A stretch of 55,805 bases of DNA from Acidobacteriota bacterium (GTDB taxonomy: Bacteria; Acidobacteriota; Terriglobia; UBA7540), in NCBI GenBank assembly GCA_021787735.1, contig JAJYLL010000018.1:1-55805 (forward strand), written 5' to 3'. This document shows positions 24,557 through 34,627 of this stretch, in pieces (the stretch's first letter is position 1; every line of letters starts with the position of its first letter). The notes under the pieces are model-generated. The model did no database searches. It saw only the letters and a list, made by a program, of their open reading frames with translations, and was not told the DNA's origin. A program made the position numbers and the translations under genes.

Positions 24557-26137
24557 TCAGCAGTGCAGCTGTCGTTTGATTTCCTGGAACGCTCTCGGCA
24601 ATGCCCCGAGGATGTCTCCGGCAATCATGGAGACTTCCCCATACTCCTGCGCTGCGATGTCGCCCGCCAGTCCGTGCAGATAAACGGCCGCCGCCGTAAC
24701 CTCAGTCGCGGGCCGCCCGGGATACTGGGCCAGCAGCGCAGCAGTTACTCCGGTCAGAACATCGCCCGAACCTCCCGTAGCCATGCCCGGATTTCCGGTC
24801 GGATTCACCCATACCTGCCCGTGCGGCGAAGCGATCAGCGTCCGGAAGCCCTTCAAGACCAGTGTAACGCCGTGTTCCCGAGCGAATTCGCGCGTTGTTT
24901 CCAATCGACGGGCGGTGATCTCCGAAGTCTTTTTGCCTGTAAGTCGCCCCATTTCGCCCGGATGCGGCGTCAGGACTCGAACCCTTTCGCCCACACCGAT
25001 CTTCTTTGCGCAACCGGCAAACGCATTCAGACCGTCAGCATCAAGCACAATCGGTGTTTCGTACCGCTTTACCGCTTCGCGCACCATTTCCATCGTCTCA
25101 GAGTCCCGTCCAAGCCCCGGACCAATCGCCAGCACTGACTTCCCTTCCACCAGGGAGTCTAAAATACCTTCCTCGACCGCCCGAAATGAAATCGTCCCGG
25201 AATCCGTTTCCGACAGCGGCTCCGTCATGATTTCCATGCCCAGCGAGGCGACAACCGGTAAGGCGCTCCTGGACGTAGCCACGGTGGCCAGTCCCGCGCC
25301 GGCACGCAATGCTGCCTTGGCCGCCATCGCGGCAGCGCCGGTCTTTCCAACCGAACCGCCGATAACGAGCACGTGGCCAAAACTTCCCTTATGGGCCTCA
25401 AGCTCGCGCGGCCGGACAAGCCACTCCAGATCGGGTGGCTGAAGAATACTGAGGTAGAAATCCGGATTATCGTCGAGCGCTTCAGGCGGCGTGCCGATGG
25501 GCCTCACAACCCATTCGCCCACCTTCTCGCAAGCAGGCGGGAAAACGTGTGCAATCTTCGGGGCTGTGAAGGTCACCGACGCGTCGGCACGAACACATTC
25601 ACCGATCAGATCACCGCTGTCGGCGGCAACTCCGGTCGGCAGGTCAACAGCAACAACCTTGGCCTTGGGAAACGTGGCTGGAATATCCCTGACCACTCCA
25701 AGAAGAAATCCGGCCAGAGGTTTCGACAGTCCGGTGCCCAGAATCGCGTCAATCACCAGTGAAGCGTTTCCCAGTTTATTCTTGATCCCCTGCCATGATG
25801 CATGGTCCGGAACAGTCTGCGGCAGTCCGCTTTGGGCAAGCCGCTGATAGTTGACTTCAGCATCGCCTCGCAGACTCTTTGGATCAGCCAGCAGCAGCAC
25901 TCGCGGCTCGATTCCGAACTCGCGCAGCAGCCGGGCCACAACCAGACCGTCGCCGCCGTTGTTGCCACGGCCACACAAGATCACAATTTCCTGCGCCTCA
26001 AGCGGAGAATAGCGCTGATGCAGAAACTTCACCACACTGCGTCCGGCATTCTCCATCAGCGTCAGGCTGGGAACACCGTAGCGCTCGGTCGTGGCTCGGT
26101 CGACGGCCTGCATCTGGGCAGCGGTGAGGATCTTCAT
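24557..26137 (-). CDS. nnr: Bifunctional NAD(P)H-hydrate epimerase / ADP-dependent dehydratase
   Basis: A 526-residue two-domain repair enzyme. The N-terminal epimerase (about 1-215) has LMENAGRSVVKFL, VILCGRGNNGGDGLVVARLL and VIDAILGTGLSKPLAG. The C-terminal ribokinase-like dehydratase has GHVLVIGGSVGKTGAAAMAA, LAIGPGLGRDSETMEM, LTPHPGEMGRLTG and the catalytic NPTGNPGMATGGSGDVLTG. It restores hydrated NADH and NADPH. ATGA overlaps couple its start to the end of the potassium channel gene just upstream, and tsaE follows after six bases. Confidence 0.96.
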   Translation of the reverse strand: MKILTAAQMQAVDRATTERYGVPSLTLMENAGRSVVKFLHQRYSPLEAQEIVILCGRGNNGGDGLVVARLLREFGIEPRVLLLADPKSLRGDAEVNYQRLAQSGLPQTVPDHASWQGIKNKLGNASLVIDAILGTGLSKPLAGFLLGVVRDIPATFPKAKVVAVDLPTGVAADSGDLIGECVRADASVTFTAPKIAHVFPPACEKVGEWVVRPIGTPPEALDDNPDFYLSILQPPDLEWLVRPRELEAHKGSFGHVLVIGGSVGKTGAAAMAAKAALRAGAGLATVATSRSALPVVASLGMEIMTEPLSETDSGTISFRAVEEGILDSLVEGKSVLAIGPGLGRDSETMEMVREAVKRYETPIVLDADGLNAFAGCAKKIGVGERVRVLTPHPGEMGRLTGKKTSEITARRLETTREFAREHGVTLVLKGFRTLIASPHGQVWVNPTGNPGMATGGSGDVLTGVTAALLAQYPGRPATEVTAAAVYLHGLAGDIAAQEYGEVSMIAGDILGALPRAFQEIKRQLHC

Positions 26138-27141
26138 CCTTTAACGCCCGCCTGAGATTCAAGTTGCCTTAAGTTTTCCGTACTCCCCATTACAATGAGA
26201 TAGTCGCCAGCGCTGATTGTCTGCGTTGGATCGGGATTAAAATCCAATTGTCCGTTCTGGTGGCGGATCGCCAGTACAATCAGGCAAAGGTGTTCACGAA
26301 TATGGGTTTCCTTCAGGCTCTTCCCATCGAACCTGGAAGGGTTCCCAACCGGGACTTCCTCAATCTCCAGATTGGTTTCACTTAGCGAGGAGAGCGCCGT
26401 GTCGATAAAGCGTTGAGCATAGGGGCTAGTCAAGGTTCGAGCGATTCGCTGACCCGCATAACTGTAAGGAGAGACCACCGTCGTTGCACCGGCCCTGAGC
26501 AGTTTCGATTCCGCATCTTCCTCGCTGGCACGGGCAACAATCGGAATATCGGGTGCGATGCCCCGCGCCGTAAGAACTATGTAAACGTTCTGCGCGTCAG
26601 AGGTAACGGCGCTCGCCAGTGCGCGGGCGAACTCAATGCGCGCCTTGCGCAGCATTACCTCGCTGGCGGCGTCTCCAATAATGACCGGGAAGCCCCGCTC
26701 CTGGGCCCAAGTTGCCCTCACAGGGTCGCGCTCAATGATGACAAGAGGATACTTCCGGGCAGCAATCTCGTCTGCAGCGCGGCGCCCCACGCGGCCCACG
26801 CCGCATACAATGAAGTGGTTCTTAAGCGTTGAAATCTCTTTTTCCATGCGGCGCCGCCCGAAGAACGAACCCAACTCGAATTCTACCACCGCCTTTGTGA
26901 GCGTTCCAATTGCAAAGCCCACCGTGACAACGCCCAGTAAAACCAGGATCACGTTGAAAATTTCACCGCGACGGCTCAGCTCATTTTCAGGACCAGCACC
27001 AATTGTGGACACTGTCATGAGCGTGGTGTAGAGAGACTTGAACCAGCCCCACCCCTGAACAATGTGAAACCCTGCCGTCCCAACGGCAATCAGTGCGAAG
27101 AGAAGCGCAAAGATCAAGCCGGCCGTTCGAAAACCTTTCAC
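26134..27141 (-). CDS. Two-TM potassium channel with RCK (TrkA-N/C) domains, altered filter
   Basis: A 335-residue protein. TM1 is about residues 7-27 and the pore helix about 34-45. The selectivity filter at 46-50 reads T-I-G-A-G instead of the usual T-V-G-Y-G, and TM2 is about 62-85. The RCK N domain starts HFIVCGVGRVGRRAADEI, with a complete Rossmann motif, followed by the TrkA_C domain (about 245-330). Ligand binding to RCK rings normally gates the pore. Loss of the filter Tyr would be expected to change selectivity or conductance, so the true ion is uncertain. It overlaps nnr by four bases (ATGA), the first unit of the run nnr-tsaE-lipoprotein-SDR. Confidence 0.88.
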   Translation of the reverse strand: MKGFRTAGLIFALLFALIAVGTAGFHIVQGWGWFKSLYTTLMTVSTIGAGPENELSRRGEIFNVILVLLGVVTVGFAIGTLTKAVVEFELGSFFGRRRMEKEISTLKNHFIVCGVGRVGRRAADEIAARKYPLVIIERDPVRATWAQERGFPVIIGDAASEVMLRKARIEFARALASAVTSDAQNVYIVLTARGIAPDIPIVARASEEDAESKLLRAGATTVVSPYSYAGQRIARTLTSPYAQRFIDTALSSLSETNLEIEEVPVGNPSRFDGKSLKETHIREHLCLIVLAIRHQNGQLDFNPDPTQTISAGDYLIVMGSTENLRQLESQAGVKG

Positions 27142-27340
27142 TGCCTTTCCTTCTTATCCTATGACCTTCTGCGAAACCGGCCGGGATCATCTCCAGACCA
27201 GACATAAATGCAGCACAGGTCGCCCTTGCCAACAGACATCGGCCAGGCCACCTTCCTCTGCAACAGAAACTCGACAGTCAGAGCAACCGTACCTTCAGTT
27301 TACTGAACGTTCGTTCAACCAACAATGGCAGGGGAATCCC

Positions 27341-29419
27341 TTAGGCAGGCGCGGCGCGGGCAACAATCAAGGTCATGTCATCCTGGGGCTCGCCACCACC
27401 TGTCCATTCTTCAACGCTCCGGTAGATCTCATTCACCAGTTCAGGGAGCGGATATCCCCGCGCGCGCTGAACAGCCTCAATCAGGCGGTGCTCGCCAAAC
27501 TGGTCTTCAAAGCTGTTTTCACTCTCTGTGAAGCCGTCCGTGAAGGCAATCAGAGTATCGCCAAGCTGAAGATCGATTTTTGCCTCACGGTAAGATACCC
27601 GCGAAATCAATCCCAACGGAGTTCCACCAGCGTCCAGCCGGACAATTTCGCCCTCTCGAAAAAGCATCGGCGCGGGGTGACCGGCATTTGTATAAACCAA
27701 CTGGTACGAGGTTGAATCATAAAGGGCGTAGAAGCAGGTGGCGTATTTTTCTTCCGGCGTGTTCTCGCACATTTGTTTGTTGAGCACGGTGAAAAAGCGC
27801 GCCGTCGAAAAACGTTCAAAATCAGGCCCGCCGTCTGAAGAATCCAGATAGAGCCTCGTTCGAACCAAGGACTGAATGGAGGCCATGATCAACGCGGCGG
27901 AGACTCCTTTGCCGCTTACATCACCAAGCAGCATCCCCACTCGGTCGGCCCCTACGGGAAGGAAATCATAATAATCACCGCTCACTCCCCGGGCAGGACG
28001 GCAGATCCCGTAAAGTTCCAGGCCCGGAACCTTCGGCGCACTGCAGGGAAACAATTGTTCCTGGACTTCGCGCGCAATCTGGAGTTCATGTTCAAGTCGG
28101 GTCTTTTCCTTCGACTCTCGCAGAAGGCTCTGAAGCGACGCCGTCATATTGTCAAAAGCCACTCCCAGAGAGCTCAGTTGGTCTTGCGCAGGCATGTTAA
28201 TCCGGTGCGAGAGATCGCCTGCCCGGACGTGTTCCGTCGCCCCATACAATCTATCGACCGTCCCAATAATGGTGCGAGTCAGCCGAATACCCCCAATCAA
28301 CGATAGCAATTCAATCACAAGGAACACAGCCGCTATCACCGTGAACAGAGTGATGTAAACTCGCGAATATCGTCCGAGTGTGGCCAGTAAATGTCGGGTA
28401 AGAACGGACAGCCGGGAAGTCACGTAGACAAAGACGGGCTGCGAAAGGTATTCCTTATCTGCGCCACCCCAACGGATGACGTTCAAGGCCGATGTCCCAA
28501 AGACATCTGTGTCCAGAATATTGGCTGCCGGCGGAAGAGAAAGAGACTGTGAACGCGCGATGACTCTGTCGGGCGGATAGTTTCCTGCTGTCACAGAGAG
28601 GTTCCTGGCAGAAGACTGGGCCGGAAACTCATTGCCAATACCAGCCTCGACCACTCCAACCGGCCCGATTCCTTGTCCAAGAAGGTCCAGCAACCCCGGG
28701 CTGAGCGGTTCCGACAGGATCATCGTGATGGGGCCCACAGGTGTATTGCCCTGGTCGGCGGCCCGTAGAAACAGTTTGCCGCCATCCGAGACAACACCTG
28801 CGAATTCTTCGGTCTTAAACCAAGCGGGGATGGCCGGCAGCCTCGAAATAGGCCTGCCCTTAAGGGAAAACGCACGCTCCTGGGTGCCCACCCTGAGGGC
28901 TATCTCGAGACCCGGATAGTCTGCCCCATGCTGCGAAAGCTGCCGCACGTAGAAATGCTGTATCTGGTCCAGGAGTTGGCCGGATGTTCTCGCCGAGCTC
29001 TCATAGGCTTCGTGCGCCACAACGCGGTTCAACTGCTCCATCTTCCCAACCTGGTCATTAACGTTGAGGGTCACCAGGAACGCGGCAAACTGGCCATTTC
29101 CTATGACAAGGCCCAACCCCACCATAACCAGGATCAATACAATGGGAACGACCGCAATGAAGATGTAGGTAACAATCAGTCTGCGGCGAAGATGCCACAG
29201 GATGTGCTGTTTAAAGGCGCCGATCAGACGGACGAGATAGTAGGTGGCAGCAACCACTAACCCGATGAAGAAAACAGCCCAAAGCAAGTCAGGCGCGCCG
29301 CCGGAGAAAAGGCCCTCCACCCACAAGGCAACGCCGAAGGCCATCAGCCAGGCGGTAAAGCGCGCCATAGGCCGGCTCCGGTATTCCCGAAAAAGAACTT
29401 CAAAAACCGAGGCAAGCAT
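27341..29419 (-). CDS. Membrane HAMP-PP2C (RsbU/SpoIIE-type) serine phosphatase
   Basis: A 692-residue protein. Two N-terminal hydrophobic hairpins span about 20-65 and 85-112 (VTYIFIAVVPIVLILVMVGL). A periplasmic sensor region (about 115-345) follows, then a last TM (ITLFTVIAAVFLVIELLSLI) and a HAMP domain (TRTIIGTVDRLYGATEHVRA). A linker coil (EKTRLEHELQIAREVQEQLF) leads to the SpoIIE phosphatase with metal ligands in GVSGDYYDFLP, LLGDVSGKGVSAALIMASI and LIAFTDGFTESEN. Such proteins dephosphorylate anti-sigma-factor antagonists in partner-switching stress responses. No such antagonist or sigma gene is in the window. The gene stands alone between the channel and the permeases. Confidence 0.92.
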   Translation of the reverse strand: MLASVFEVLFREYRSRPMARFTAWLMAFGVALWVEGLFSGGAPDLLWAVFFIGLVVAATYYLVRLIGAFKQHILWHLRRRLIVTYIFIAVVPIVLILVMVGLGLVIGNGQFAAFLVTLNVNDQVGKMEQLNRVVAHEAYESSARTSGQLLDQIQHFYVRQLSQHGADYPGLEIALRVGTQERAFSLKGRPISRLPAIPAWFKTEEFAGVVSDGGKLFLRAADQGNTPVGPITMILSEPLSPGLLDLLGQGIGPVGVVEAGIGNEFPAQSSARNLSVTAGNYPPDRVIARSQSLSLPPAANILDTDVFGTSALNVIRWGGADKEYLSQPVFVYVTSRLSVLTRHLLATLGRYSRVYITLFTVIAAVFLVIELLSLIGGIRLTRTIIGTVDRLYGATEHVRAGDLSHRINMPAQDQLSSLGVAFDNMTASLQSLLRESKEKTRLEHELQIAREVQEQLFPCSAPKVPGLELYGICRPARGVSGDYYDFLPVGADRVGMLLGDVSGKGVSAALIMASIQSLVRTRLYLDSSDGGPDFERFSTARFFTVLNKQMCENTPEEKYATCFYALYDSTSYQLVYTNAGHPAPMLFREGEIVRLDAGGTPLGLISRVSYREAKIDLQLGDTLIAFTDGFTESENSFEDQFGEHRLIEAVQRARGYPLPELVNEIYRSVEEWTGGGEPQDDMTLIVARAAPA

Positions 29420-29540
29420 TCAGCCTCCCAGGTACGCCAAGCAAGGCGAAAAGGAATCTTCGGTCATCCGGCAAAAGGCAGGACCGCTATAAAACATCGA
29501 ACGGCTCGGGATTGTTTCTGTTCAAAGCAGTCCTCCCGAA

Positions 29541-31022
29541 TCAGTCTTTCGTCTTCGTAACTGAAGTTGCCGAAGACCGCCCAATTTTCGCGCGAAGAAG
29601 ACTGTGGTGGCGGCTGTATCCGAAATAAATGCAGAACCCGATGCCCATCCAGACAAACAGGCGGACCCAGGTATCAAGAGGCAATCCAACCATCTGTGCC
29701 AGGCAAACAATCATGCCCATGGGCGCGACAAACCATACCGCCGGCGCTCGGAATGGCCGTCTGATATCCGGACGCATCTTTCGCATTGCCAAAACGGAGC
29801 CGCAGACGATGACGAAAGCCAGCAGAGTACCGATACTGACCAACTCTCCCACCACCCGCAACGGAATCAACCCGCCTGCCAGAGCGACGAGAAAACCAAC
29901 CAGCGCTGTACTCTTGTAAGGAGTGCGGAAGCGCGGGTGAACAGTGCCAAAAACCCTGGGCAACAAACCATCGAAGGCCATGGTGTAAAAGATGCGGGTC
30001 TGGCCCAGTAACATCACCAGGATTACAGCCGTTGTTCCAAGAATAGCTCCCGCCTTGACAATAGGCGAAAGCCAGTGCGCGGAAGTCGAGTCAACGGCAA
30101 CGGCAAGTGGGTCCGGAACATTCAGTCGGGTAAAGGGCGTGACACCGGTCAAAACCATGACAACGCCGATGTAGAGCACAGTGGAAATCCCAAGGGATCC
30201 CAGAATGCCGATCGGCATATCGCGTTCAGGATTGCGGGCCTCCTGCGCTGCCGTCGAGACGGCATCAAAACCGATGTAGGCAAAAAAGATGAGGCCGGCG
30301 CCCCGCAAGACGCCGCTCCATCCGAAATCCCCGAAGGTCCCCGTGTTCGCAGGCAAAAACGGATGCCAGTTGGCTCGCGTGATGAACAGAGCGCACACAC
30401 CGATAAACAGGAGCAGCACTCCGACCTTAACGATAACGACGACATTGTTGAATCTTGCCGATTCCCGGATGCCCAGAATCAACAACGCGGTAATCACGGC
30501 AACGATGAAGAACGCCGGGAGGTTGAAGTAGGAGTGGATCATGGTCCCGTCGATATTTCTCGCCGGGTCCCAGGGGCTGCGCGCAAGCTCCGCCGGGAAA
30601 GGAATATGGAGCGTCCTCAGGAAAGAGAGTGTGTAACCGGACCATCCAATGGAAACGGTCGTAGCGCCCACGGCATATTCAAGAATCAGATCCCACCCGA
30701 TAATCCACGCTAAAAACTCACCGATGGTCGCATAGGCGTAGGTATATGCGCTGCCGGCAATCGGAATCATGGAAGCAAACTCCGAATAGCAGAGGCCCGC
30801 AAAGGCGCAGCCAATGCCGGAAAGAATTACAGAGACCACCAGGGCCGGGCCGGTGTGCTGCACAGCAATGCCGCTGATGACAAAAATTCCGGCTCCCACA
30901 ATGGCGCCAATACCCAGAGAAATCAGGGCAACGGGCCCCAACGCGCGGCGCAGACTGTGTTCAGCGTCTGCGGATTCTGCTCGCAGTTGCTCGATGCTCT
31001 TCTTCACCCATAAATCAGACAT
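29541..31022 (-). CDS. APC-family amino acid permease (CAT-like)
   Basis: A 493-residue inner-membrane protein of about 12 TM helices. The first helix has the APC signature ALISLGIGAIVGAGIFVISG. Later segments include AGLCYSEFASMIPIAGSAYT, FFAYIGFDAVSTAAQEARNP (a typical binding-site helix) and a late permease helix with LVSIGTLLAFVIVC. The N-terminal KKSIEQLRAESADAEHSLRR extension and the sequence order are of the cationic amino acid transporter type. Substrate is not predictable from sequence. It follows the second permease by 18 bases, so both form a unit. Confidence 0.9.
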   Translation of the reverse strand: MSDLWVKKSIEQLRAESADAEHSLRRALGPVALISLGIGAIVGAGIFVISGIAVQHTGPALVVSVILSGIGCAFAGLCYSEFASMIPIAGSAYTYAYATIGEFLAWIIGWDLILEYAVGATTVSIGWSGYTLSFLRTLHIPFPAELARSPWDPARNIDGTMIHSYFNLPAFFIVAVITALLILGIRESARFNNVVVIVKVGVLLLFIGVCALFITRANWHPFLPANTGTFGDFGWSGVLRGAGLIFFAYIGFDAVSTAAQEARNPERDMPIGILGSLGISTVLYIGVVMVLTGVTPFTRLNVPDPLAVAVDSTSAHWLSPIVKAGAILGTTAVILVMLLGQTRIFYTMAFDGLLPRVFGTVHPRFRTPYKSTALVGFLVALAGGLIPLRVVGELVSIGTLLAFVIVCGSVLAMRKMRPDIRRPFRAPAVWFVAPMGMIVCLAQMVGLPLDTWVRLFVWMGIGFCIYFGYSRHHSLLRAKIGRSSATSVTKTKD

Positions 31023-31040
31023 CCCGCCTCCAATTTGTTC

Positions 31041-32489
31041 TTAATGCTCAGCCGGCAAGCTGCGCCTGCTCCAGAGAAAATAGACTGGAATTCCCACTGC
31101 GACGATTCCCAAACCGGCAAGGCTCCGCACTGGACGGTTCATCAACAAAGCCCATTCAATAAACAAGGCCAGCACGATGTAAACCACCGGCACAACCGGA
31201 TAACACCATGCCCGGTAAGGGCGCGGCGCGTCCGGGCGCGTCCGGCGCAACCGGAAAAGACCAAGGATAGTCAAAATATAGAACAACAGCACGGCAAAAA
31301 TCACGTAATCCAGCAATTGGTTGTAAGTTCCGGTCAGCGTCAACAGGGAAGCCCACACTGCCTGCACCATCAGTGAAACTCCCGGCGTGTGGTATTTGGA
31401 ATTGACCTTGCTGACTTTGGAGAAGAACAGCCTATCCTTGGCCATGGCGTAATAAACCCGCGCGCCCGCAAGGCTCATCCCGTTCATGCAACCAAACGTG
31501 GAGATAACAATTGCAGCGGCCATCAATCCGGCACCCTTGGAACCCACAATGATTTCCATGACCGCTGTTGCCACGCGGTCTTCAGGAGCGTGCTGGATCG
31601 CGGCAAATGGCAGCGCACGTACATAAATCACATTGGTCACGAAATAAATGCTGCAGACGGTCACAGTGCCAATCAGAAGGGCCAGCGGAAGGTTGCGCTT
31701 GGCATTCTTCACTTCAGCCCCGGTGAAGGTGACGTTATTCCACGCGTCAGAGGAGAACAGCGGACCCACAAGAGCCACGGCCAGCACGGTCAGCGTGGCT
31801 GTGTTCAAATGAGCATGACCCCAGAAACTTGTATGCACCGCAGCAACTGCGGTGTGGCCAGCCTCCCACAAGAGTCCCGCAACAACAAGGCCCAGGAGGG
31901 CTCCGACTTTCAGAATAGTAAAGATATTCTGGATCCACGCACCGGTTCGCAGACCGAATATATTGACAATCCCCAGGCCCAGAAGGACGGCAACGGCAAG
32001 TCCCTGCTGTGCAGAAAAAGTCAGGGCCACGGGGTGGCCGAAGAGTGTCACGCTGCCAAGGTTGAGCAGAAAGTTCTTTTCAGAGATCCACGGAAAGAAG
32101 AATCCCAGGAACTTGCCGAAAGCCACCGCAACGGCAGCGATGGTGCCCGTCTGTATCACCAGGAAAAGCGTCCAGCCGTAAAGGAAACCGAAGAGCGGGC
32201 TGAAAGCCTCCCGCAGATAAACATACTGGCCTCCGGCTTTCGGCATCATGGCAGCGAGTTCGCCGTAAGTTACCGCCGCCGAAACCGTCATGACACCGCT
32301 GATGATCCACGAGAGCAGAAAAAGGCCCGGCGAGCCTACTTCGCGTGCAATCTCCGCCGCCACGATAAAGATGCCGGACCCAATCATCGAGCCCATCACG
32401 ATCGTGGTGCAATCGAGCAGTCCCAGCCCTTTAACGAGATCTGCTGAGGGAGGCCCTGTGGCGGACTTGTTCGCAACCGTCGCAGCCAT
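31041..32489 (-). CDS. APC-family amino acid permease (L-type-like)
   Basis: A 482-residue, 12-TM transporter. Its first helix region is LGLLDCTTIVMGSMIGSGIF. TYGELAAMMPKAGGQYVYLR and LFSSDAWNNVTFTGAEVKNA are typical of the L-type/APC superfamily, and GCMNGMSLAGARVYYAMAKD matches the unwound helix of the family. Compared with its neighbour at 29541 it is clearly a different subfamily, so this is not a recent duplication. Two permeases in tandem suggest joint uptake or exchange of amino acids. Upstream lies thiE. Confidence 0.9.
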   Translation of the reverse strand: MAATVANKSATGPPSADLVKGLGLLDCTTIVMGSMIGSGIFIVAAEIAREVGSPGLFLLSWIISGVMTVSAAVTYGELAAMMPKAGGQYVYLREAFSPLFGFLYGWTLFLVIQTGTIAAVAVAFGKFLGFFFPWISEKNFLLNLGSVTLFGHPVALTFSAQQGLAVAVLLGLGIVNIFGLRTGAWIQNIFTILKVGALLGLVVAGLLWEAGHTAVAAVHTSFWGHAHLNTATLTVLAVALVGPLFSSDAWNNVTFTGAEVKNAKRNLPLALLIGTVTVCSIYFVTNVIYVRALPFAAIQHAPEDRVATAVMEIIVGSKGAGLMAAAIVISTFGCMNGMSLAGARVYYAMAKDRLFFSKVSKVNSKYHTPGVSLMVQAVWASLLTLTGTYNQLLDYVIFAVLLFYILTILGLFRLRRTRPDAPRPYRAWCYPVVPVVYIVLALFIEWALLMNRPVRSLAGLGIVAVGIPVYFLWSRRSLPAEH

Positions 32490-32555
32490 GCTGCCAATCC
32501 TTTAGCGGTGTAAGATGACCTTCCCTGAATGCTGCCAGAGACATTCAAGCGCCCA

Positions 32556-33179
32556 TCAGCCGAGCGCTTGCAGGAATTTTCGTGCCCGCGTCCCGATGTC
32601 CTCCACGGCCAGCAGGTCATGGATTACGGCCACGGAGTCCGCTCCAGATTCGATGACGGACGCCGCATTGTCAAGCGTTATTCCGCCGATGGCAACCAGG
32701 GGCTTACGTGTCAGCGTGCGCATTTCACGCAGGCGGTCGAGTCCAACAACAGGATCAGGACGTTCCTTGCTTCCAGTAGGAAAGATTGGTCCAAAGGCGA
32801 CGTAGTCGGCTGAAATTGCCGCCGCCTCTTCAAACTGGGCCTTTGTATGGGTTGAAAGCCCTATGCGCTGGCCGGGAAGCAATACTCGGCGGACATCTTC
32901 CACCGGCAGGTCTTCCTGGCCCACGTGAACGCCGCCGGCATCCGTCAGGCGCGCCACGTCCGCACGGTCATTGACGATAAAAATTCCCCCGGTCTGGCGC
33001 ACCCGCGCGGCAATTTCACTGCAAACATCGAATAAGCGGCGCGAGGAATCAGTCTTGCCACGATATTGAATCAGCCGAACGCCGGCAGAGAGAAGGCTGT
33101 CCGCCACGGCCAGGGGTGACTGGTCCCCCGTCTGGGCGGAGTCGATGATGGCATACAGGCGGGGAATTTGAAAATCCAT
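32556..33179 (-). CDS. thiE: Thiamine phosphate synthase
   Basis: A 207-residue TIM barrel. The motifs QYRGKTDSSRRLFDV, FIVNDRADVARLTDAGGVHV, LSTHTKAQFEEAAAISADYV and FGPIFPTGSK, then PLVAIGGITLDNAASVIESG, are those of ThiE. It joins HMP pyrophosphate with the thiazole phosphate. The Arg/Lys normally present in the QLRxK motif is QYRGKT here, an accepted variant. It lies 25 bases after accC in the same direction. I see no TPP riboswitch in front of it, consistent with transcription from the upstream genes. Confidence 0.93.
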   Translation of the reverse strand: MDFQIPRLYAIIDSAQTGDQSPLAVADSLLSAGVRLIQYRGKTDSSRRLFDVCSEIAARVRQTGGIFIVNDRADVARLTDAGGVHVGQEDLPVEDVRRVLLPGQRIGLSTHTKAQFEEAAAISADYVAFGPIFPTGSKERPDPVVGLDRLREMRTLTRKPLVAIGGITLDNAASVIESGADSVAVIHDLLAVEDIGTRARKFLQALG

Positions 33180-33204
33180 AAGTCAGAACCAGCGAGGCCT
33201 CGGC

Positions 33205-34554
33205 TCACCCGCCCACGCCATTCTGGCTGAAACGGTTGAGAAATTGCGTGTCGAACCTGCCGGCACGGAAGTCCGGATCGGCAAGGATCTTCTCCTGCAT
33301 TGGAATGGAGGTGGAAATACCCTCGATAATAAACATCTCAAGGGCCCTCGACATTCGTTGCACGGCTTCCGCCCGATCCTCTCCGTGCACGACAAGCTTG
33401 GCAATCAGCGAGTCATAATAAGGAGGGATGATTGACTCCGCATAGGCAGCTGTATCCACCCGGACACCTGTGCCGCCCGGCACATGGAACCCGGTAATCT
33501 TTCCCGCTGATGGCGTGAACGTGTTGGGATCTTCAGCGCAAATACGGCACTCGATAGAATGTCCATGCAGGCCGACCGTGTCGCCTTCAACAGGCAGCGG
33601 AAGGCCGGCGGCAACCTGGATCTGCATCTTCACCAGGTCAAGCCCGGTCACCATTTCCGTCACCGGATGCTCCACCTGAATCCTGGCGTTCATTTCCAGG
33701 AAATAGAGCTTGTGGTTTTCATCCATCAGGAATTCTACTGTTCCGGCGTTGGTGTAACCGACTTCCCGCAGCGCACAGATCACTTTACCGCCAATTTCCT
33801 GGCGGGTGTCGGCGTCGAGCTGTGTGGAAGGAGACTCTTCCAGCACCTTCTGGTGGCGCCGCTGGATGGTGCATTCGCGCTCGCCAAGGTGAATGACCTT
33901 TCCATGCTCGTCAGCCATTACCTGAAATTCAATGTGCCGTGGCGAAGAAATATACTTTTCCAGGTAGACGTCCGACGAGCCGAAGGCTGCTTCGGCCTCG
34001 CTTTGCGCCATTTGCAGGAGCTTCGGCAATTCCTCGGGGGCACTAATAATCCGCATCCCTTTTCCGCCACCGCCCGCCGCCGCCTTGACCATAACGGGGT
34101 AACCGATTTCTTTTGCGGCTTCCAGGGTCTCTTCCTCCGAAGCAAGGACCCCCGTCCCCGGGAGTATCGGCAGGCCAAGTTCCGCCATCCGCTTTCGAGC
34201 CATGTTCTTGTCACCCATCAGCCGGATGGCTTCAGGCGACGGGCCGATAAATGCAAGCTTGCAGGTCTCGCAAACTTCGGCAAACTTGGGATTTTCTGCC
34301 AGGAACCCGTACCCGGGATGGATGGCTTCGGCGCCGGTGATTTCCGCAGCCGAGATAATGGCAGCCACGTTGAGATAACTTTCAGAACTCCGGGCCGGCC
34401 CGATGCAGACGGCCTCATCCGCAAATCGCACGTGGAGCGAATAGCGGTCCGCTTCGGAATAAACGGCAACGGTGGGAATTCCCAGTTCCTTGCAGGCGCA
34501 AATCACCCGCAGAGCAATTTCTCCCCGGTTGGCAATCAGTATCTTTCCAAACAT
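33205..34554 (-). CDS. accC: Biotin carboxylase subunit of acetyl-CoA carboxylase
   Basis: A 449-residue ATP-grasp enzyme. Clear motifs are [39 protein letters not shown], the Gly-rich lid [52 protein letters not shown] and the C-terminal [15 protein letters not shown]. It carboxylates the biotin on AccB using bicarbonate and ATP. Length is normal. It lies 73 bases after accB on the same strand. accA and accD are not in the window. Confidence 0.97.
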   Translation of the reverse strand: MFGKILIANRGEIALRVICACKELGIPTVAVYSEADRYSLHVRFADEAVCIGPARSSESYLNVAAIISAAEITGAEAIHPGYGFLAENPKFAEVCETCKLAFIGPSPEAIRLMGDKNMARKRMAELGLPILPGTGVLASEEETLEAAKEIGYPVMVKAAAGGGGKGMRIISAPEELPKLLQMAQSEAEAAFGSSDVYLEKYISSPRHIEFQVMADEHGKVIHLGERECTIQRRHQKVLEESPSTQLDADTRQEIGGKVICALREVGYTNAGTVEFLMDENHKLYFLEMNARIQVEHPVTEMVTGLDLVKMQIQVAAGLPLPVEGDTVGLHGHSIECRICAEDPNTFTPSAGKITGFHVPGGTGVRVDTAAYAESIIPPYYDSLIAKLVVHGEDRAEAVQRMSRALEMFIIEGISTSIPMQEKILADPDFRAGRFDTQFLNRFSQNGVGG

Positions 34555-34627
34555 GCATCACACTGGGAGGTTCGGACCCGCACTCTCCGGCGGCCGGGTG
34601 CCGGACACTCCAAAACTCCACTTCTTA

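Noticed and set aside
31389..32447. 352-codon plus-strand frame over the APC permease
   Set aside because: Antisense to a clear 12-TM transporter; strongly polar, no motif.
32490..33204. TPP riboswitch for thiE
   Set aside because: thiE follows accC by 25 bases and I see no THI-box-like sequence in front of it.
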